Source: G963662905 sp963662905 (GTDB lineage Bacteria; Bacteroidota; Bacteroidia; Bacteroidales; WRLA01). From it: a stretch of DNA of 64,000 bases. The notes beneath the pieces were generated by a model. It was given only the letters and a program-made list of their open reading frames with translations, searched no databases and had not been told where the DNA came from. Below are positions 62,238 to 64,000 of this stretch, piece by piece (the first letter of the stretch is position 1; every line of letters begins with the position of its first letter). The position numbers and the translations under genes are program-made. Where the stretch lies: contig CAXXFD010000001.1 in the NCBI GenBank assembly GCA_963662905.2, forward strand, positions 963,702 through 1,027,701, written 5' to 3'.

Positions 62238-63884
62238 TCAATCATGAAAAATACTCAAAACACCCGGCTTACTATGTTCCACAGCCTGAGTGGTATCCAA
62301 ATTCTTGCAGCCCTGCACATCCGTTACCTCTACAATTACACTCAGTGTGGTGTCCGCATAAAAGCTGGTATCCATTGAGCCGTTTTGCCAGAGGTAGGAT
62401 TGAAAATCCCCCGGCCAGAGGTTTACACCATAACCTTCGCAAAAACCCGTATCGGTTGGCAAAAGAGGCGTGGGCAGGGGATGGATAAGGATTTCCTGCA
62501 CGGTAGTGTCGTTCAGGTTGTTGTTATAGCCAATTACACTGACCTGATAAGCTCCTGTATCTTCAAAAACATGATAGGGAAAAAATGAATCCGAATAATT
62601 GGCCACACCACTGGCCGGATCTCCAAAATCCCAGAAAACAGAATCCTGGGAGGCTGTATCTGTAATGGCAAAGAAGGTGGTATCCCCAATGCAATGGCCT
62701 TCCCATGTGAAGCTGGCGTAATTGAAAAAAGACTGGATGAAGGCGGGGAGACCGAGACGGCTAAGGTGGGTATTGGTTCCGTCATCAAGAAATAATGCTG
62801 AATCAACAAAGTTACATAAAGCGCCTAATGAGTCAGGATTCTCTATAATACTTAAATAAGCATGACTATTTTTTGCGATATAAAGTCTGTTGTTAGGCCC
62901 GATCTGCATAGCACCAAATTCATTTGCCACACCATACAAACTAACAATCTCAATTTCTGAATTCACAATGGTTAGAGAATCTTCGGATTCAAGATTATAT
63001 TGGTGAATTTTTCTATGTATACCGGAGGGTACATTCCCTAAGGAAGAAACATAGAGTTTTGTTCCACAAGGTGAAAATCCTAATCCATATGGGTTATGGT
63101 ATGCTATTGGACGTACTAAGCTTATTGGATTACTTAGTACACCACTTAAGTTATCAAAGTTAAATATTTGCGTCATCTTTGGGTTACCTCCAATAAGCGC
63201 TAAATGTTTTCCATCTGGAGAAGCTTTCATATAGCCTGTAATACTAGGTAAATAATTGTGTATTTCTCCTATTGACTGAACTATAGGTTCAGTATGCAAA
63301 GAATCTGTGTCAATAAGGTAAGTTAGAAAGGTGTTTCCTCCCCACAAGTGGGTTATTACCCATACATATAAACCATTTGCATGTGCAACAGATGTTACTT
63401 TCTCATGTACAGGCCCAGAGAGAAAAATATTTTTTCTCTCTGAAATATCACCTAAGCCATTATCTAAATTCATATTTACTATGGAGTAACGTAGTCCTTC
63501 ATATCCATTAATTTCAGGAATCGTAAACAGATAATAAAGACTATCATTGCCCGGTGCTGGAATAACTATAGAGGACATTGTCGCAGACGGGTCTCCTCCA
63601 AGATTGTTTCCGTTAGGCATGGTGTCATGCATGGAATTCCAAACAGTAACCCCATCTGTATAAAAAAGCAAATTGCCATTATAATCTGAAATGCTAGCAC
63701 AACCTTCATATTGATTGATTTGCCCGTCAAACACTGCCTGAGGACTGCCATCGGGTGTGTTGAAAGTTATACCTGCATTATTACCAAAATACCAATTATT
63801 GGCCTGTTTGTTCTGGGCATACAAAACACTTGTCCAAAAAAATGAACTTACAATAAGCAATAACAGGTATTTCCAGCATAACAT
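62238..63884 (-). CDS. Secreted beta-propeller / PKD-domain protein with unusual short C-terminal tail
   Basis: 548 residues. Signal peptide about 1-23 (LYAQ). Residues ~28-395 form a propeller-like domain (NNWYFGNNAGITFNTPDG opening; KASPDGKHLALIG, GLGFSPCGTKLYVSSLG, QIGPNNRLYIAKN blade motifs). A PKD domain (about 400-470, DSVFWDFGDPASG) and an Ig-like segment (LWPGDFQSYLWQNGSMDTSF) follow. Comparable proteins continue into a T9SS type B domain; this one ends KPGVLSIFHD, 23 bases before an IS end. Start at ATG 63884; the TTG at 63890 is less likely. A TACTTTTG box (63888-63895 complement) is only a few bases upstream. Confidence 0.8.
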   Translation of the reverse strand: MLCWKYLLLLIVSSFFWTSVLYAQNKQANNWYFGNNAGITFNTPDGSPQAVFDGQINQYEGCASISDYNGNLLFYTDGVTVWNSMHDTMPNGNNLGGDPSATMSSIVIPAPGNDSLYYLFTIPEINGYEGLRYSIVNMNLDNGLGDISERKNIFLSGPVHEKVTSVAHANGLYVWVITHLWGGNTFLTYLIDTDSLHTEPIVQSIGEIHNYLPSITGYMKASPDGKHLALIGGNPKMTQIFNFDNLSGVLSNPISLVRPIAYHNPYGLGFSPCGTKLYVSSLGNVPSGIHRKIHQYNLESEDSLTIVNSEIEIVSLYGVANEFGAMQIGPNNRLYIAKNSHAYLSIIENPDSLGALCNFVDSALFLDDGTNTHLSRLGLPAFIQSFFNYASFTWEGHCIGDTTFFAITDTASQDSVFWDFGDPASGVANYSDSFFPYHVFEDTGAYQVSVIGYNNNLNDTTVQEILIHPLPTPLLPTDTGFCEGYGVNLWPGDFQSYLWQNGSMDTSFYADTTLSVIVEVTDVQGCKNLDTTQAVEHSKPGVLSIFHD

Positions 63885-63887
63885 AAA

Positions 63888-63895
63888 CAAAAGTA
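63888..63895 (-). promoter_or_regulatory. -7-like box at the very start of the propeller/PKD gene
   Basis: Minus strand TACTTTTG fits TAnnTTTG but ends only 3 bases before the ATG at 63884, implying an almost leaderless mRNA if genuine. Confidence 0.3.
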
Positions 63896-63934
63896 GGGCT
63901 TTATTCGAATAATGCGTAAAGCCACGTCAAAATT

Positions 63935-64000
63935 TTATTGTTTAATAATTTTCCATTCTCGCTGCAGAGTTCCTGATTTAATGCGCAACAGGTAAATGCC
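63935..64000 (-). CDS. C-terminal end of a T9SS-sorted protein, truncated by the window edge
   Basis: The last 21 codons before a TAA stop at 63935-63937 read GIYLLRIKSGTLQREWKIIK plus Q. The G-x-Y-x-[LV]-[RK] strand followed by a basic terminus is the end of a T9SS type A sorting domain. The rest lies beyond the window. It probably belongs to the same array of secreted proteins. Confidence 0.75.
   Translation of the reverse strand, partial: GIYLLRIKSGTLQREWKIIKQ

Overview
The window reads as chromosomal DNA of a member of the Bacteroidota, probably a Bacteroidales- or Marinilabiliales-like organism. The evidence is type IX secretion (T9SS) C-terminal sorting domains on several secreted proteins, many SpII lipoproteins, Bacteroidota-type -7 boxes (TAnnTTTG), and families largely restricted to the phylum (DUF6029, Omp28, DUF3109, choice-of-anchor L and J proteins). 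No rRNA, tRNA, CRISPR array or prophage was seen.

Layout. 0-8.2 kb: end of a MacB-like ABC permease, a YbaB-family protein, an RNase HI-domain protein, gatC and dnaG on the minus strand, a Na/phosphate cotransporter and tryptophanase. 8.7-11.9 kb: an envelope operon of a TlpA-like thioredoxin, a DUF6029 outer-membrane protein and an Omp28 lipoprotein. 11.9-16.2 kb: polyphosphate glucokinase, an MsbA-like ABC exporter and a PKD lipoprotein. 16.7-18.1 kb: an IS1380-type transposase. 18.3-22.7 kb: a 3'-5' exonuclease, a VirK-like protein, QueD, a T9SS-exported endonuclease I, a membrane protein and a nitroreductase. 22.9-30.5 kb: a histidine kinase and NtrC-type regulator, divergent from a MacA/ABC/FtsX export operon that has a sigma-54-like promoter. 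30.5-40.2 kb: manA, then a tightly packed run (M20 amidohydrolase, LOG, pdxH, DUF3108, a MEMO-like lipoprotein, lnt) and a Prc-type protease. 40.4-53.7 kb: a choice-of-anchor L protein, a dipeptidase and a glucosaminidase lipoprotein, tadA, an adaptor/TolC pair, an M1 peptidase, a YfcC transporter and DUF3109.

53.7-64 kb is accessory in character. Large secreted T9SS/PKD proteins are broken up by insertion sequences. An IS256-family element (55551-56945) splits a choice-of-anchor J/T9SS gene. A second element (58293-62214) with a DDE transposase was itself invaded near its start codon by a complete IS66 element (59794-62062) that left an 8-bp target duplication.

The most notable less-explained signals are: a shared C-terminal tail (K-P-x-x-x-S-I-[YF]-H-D) on two otherwise unrelated secreted proteins, encoded with different synonymous codons; a dispersed hairpin element present twice with a compensatory base-pair change; a probable small-RNA unit near 53.93-54.10 kb; and several short composite palindromic repeats. 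All names rest on motif recognition by eye; no database search was possible.
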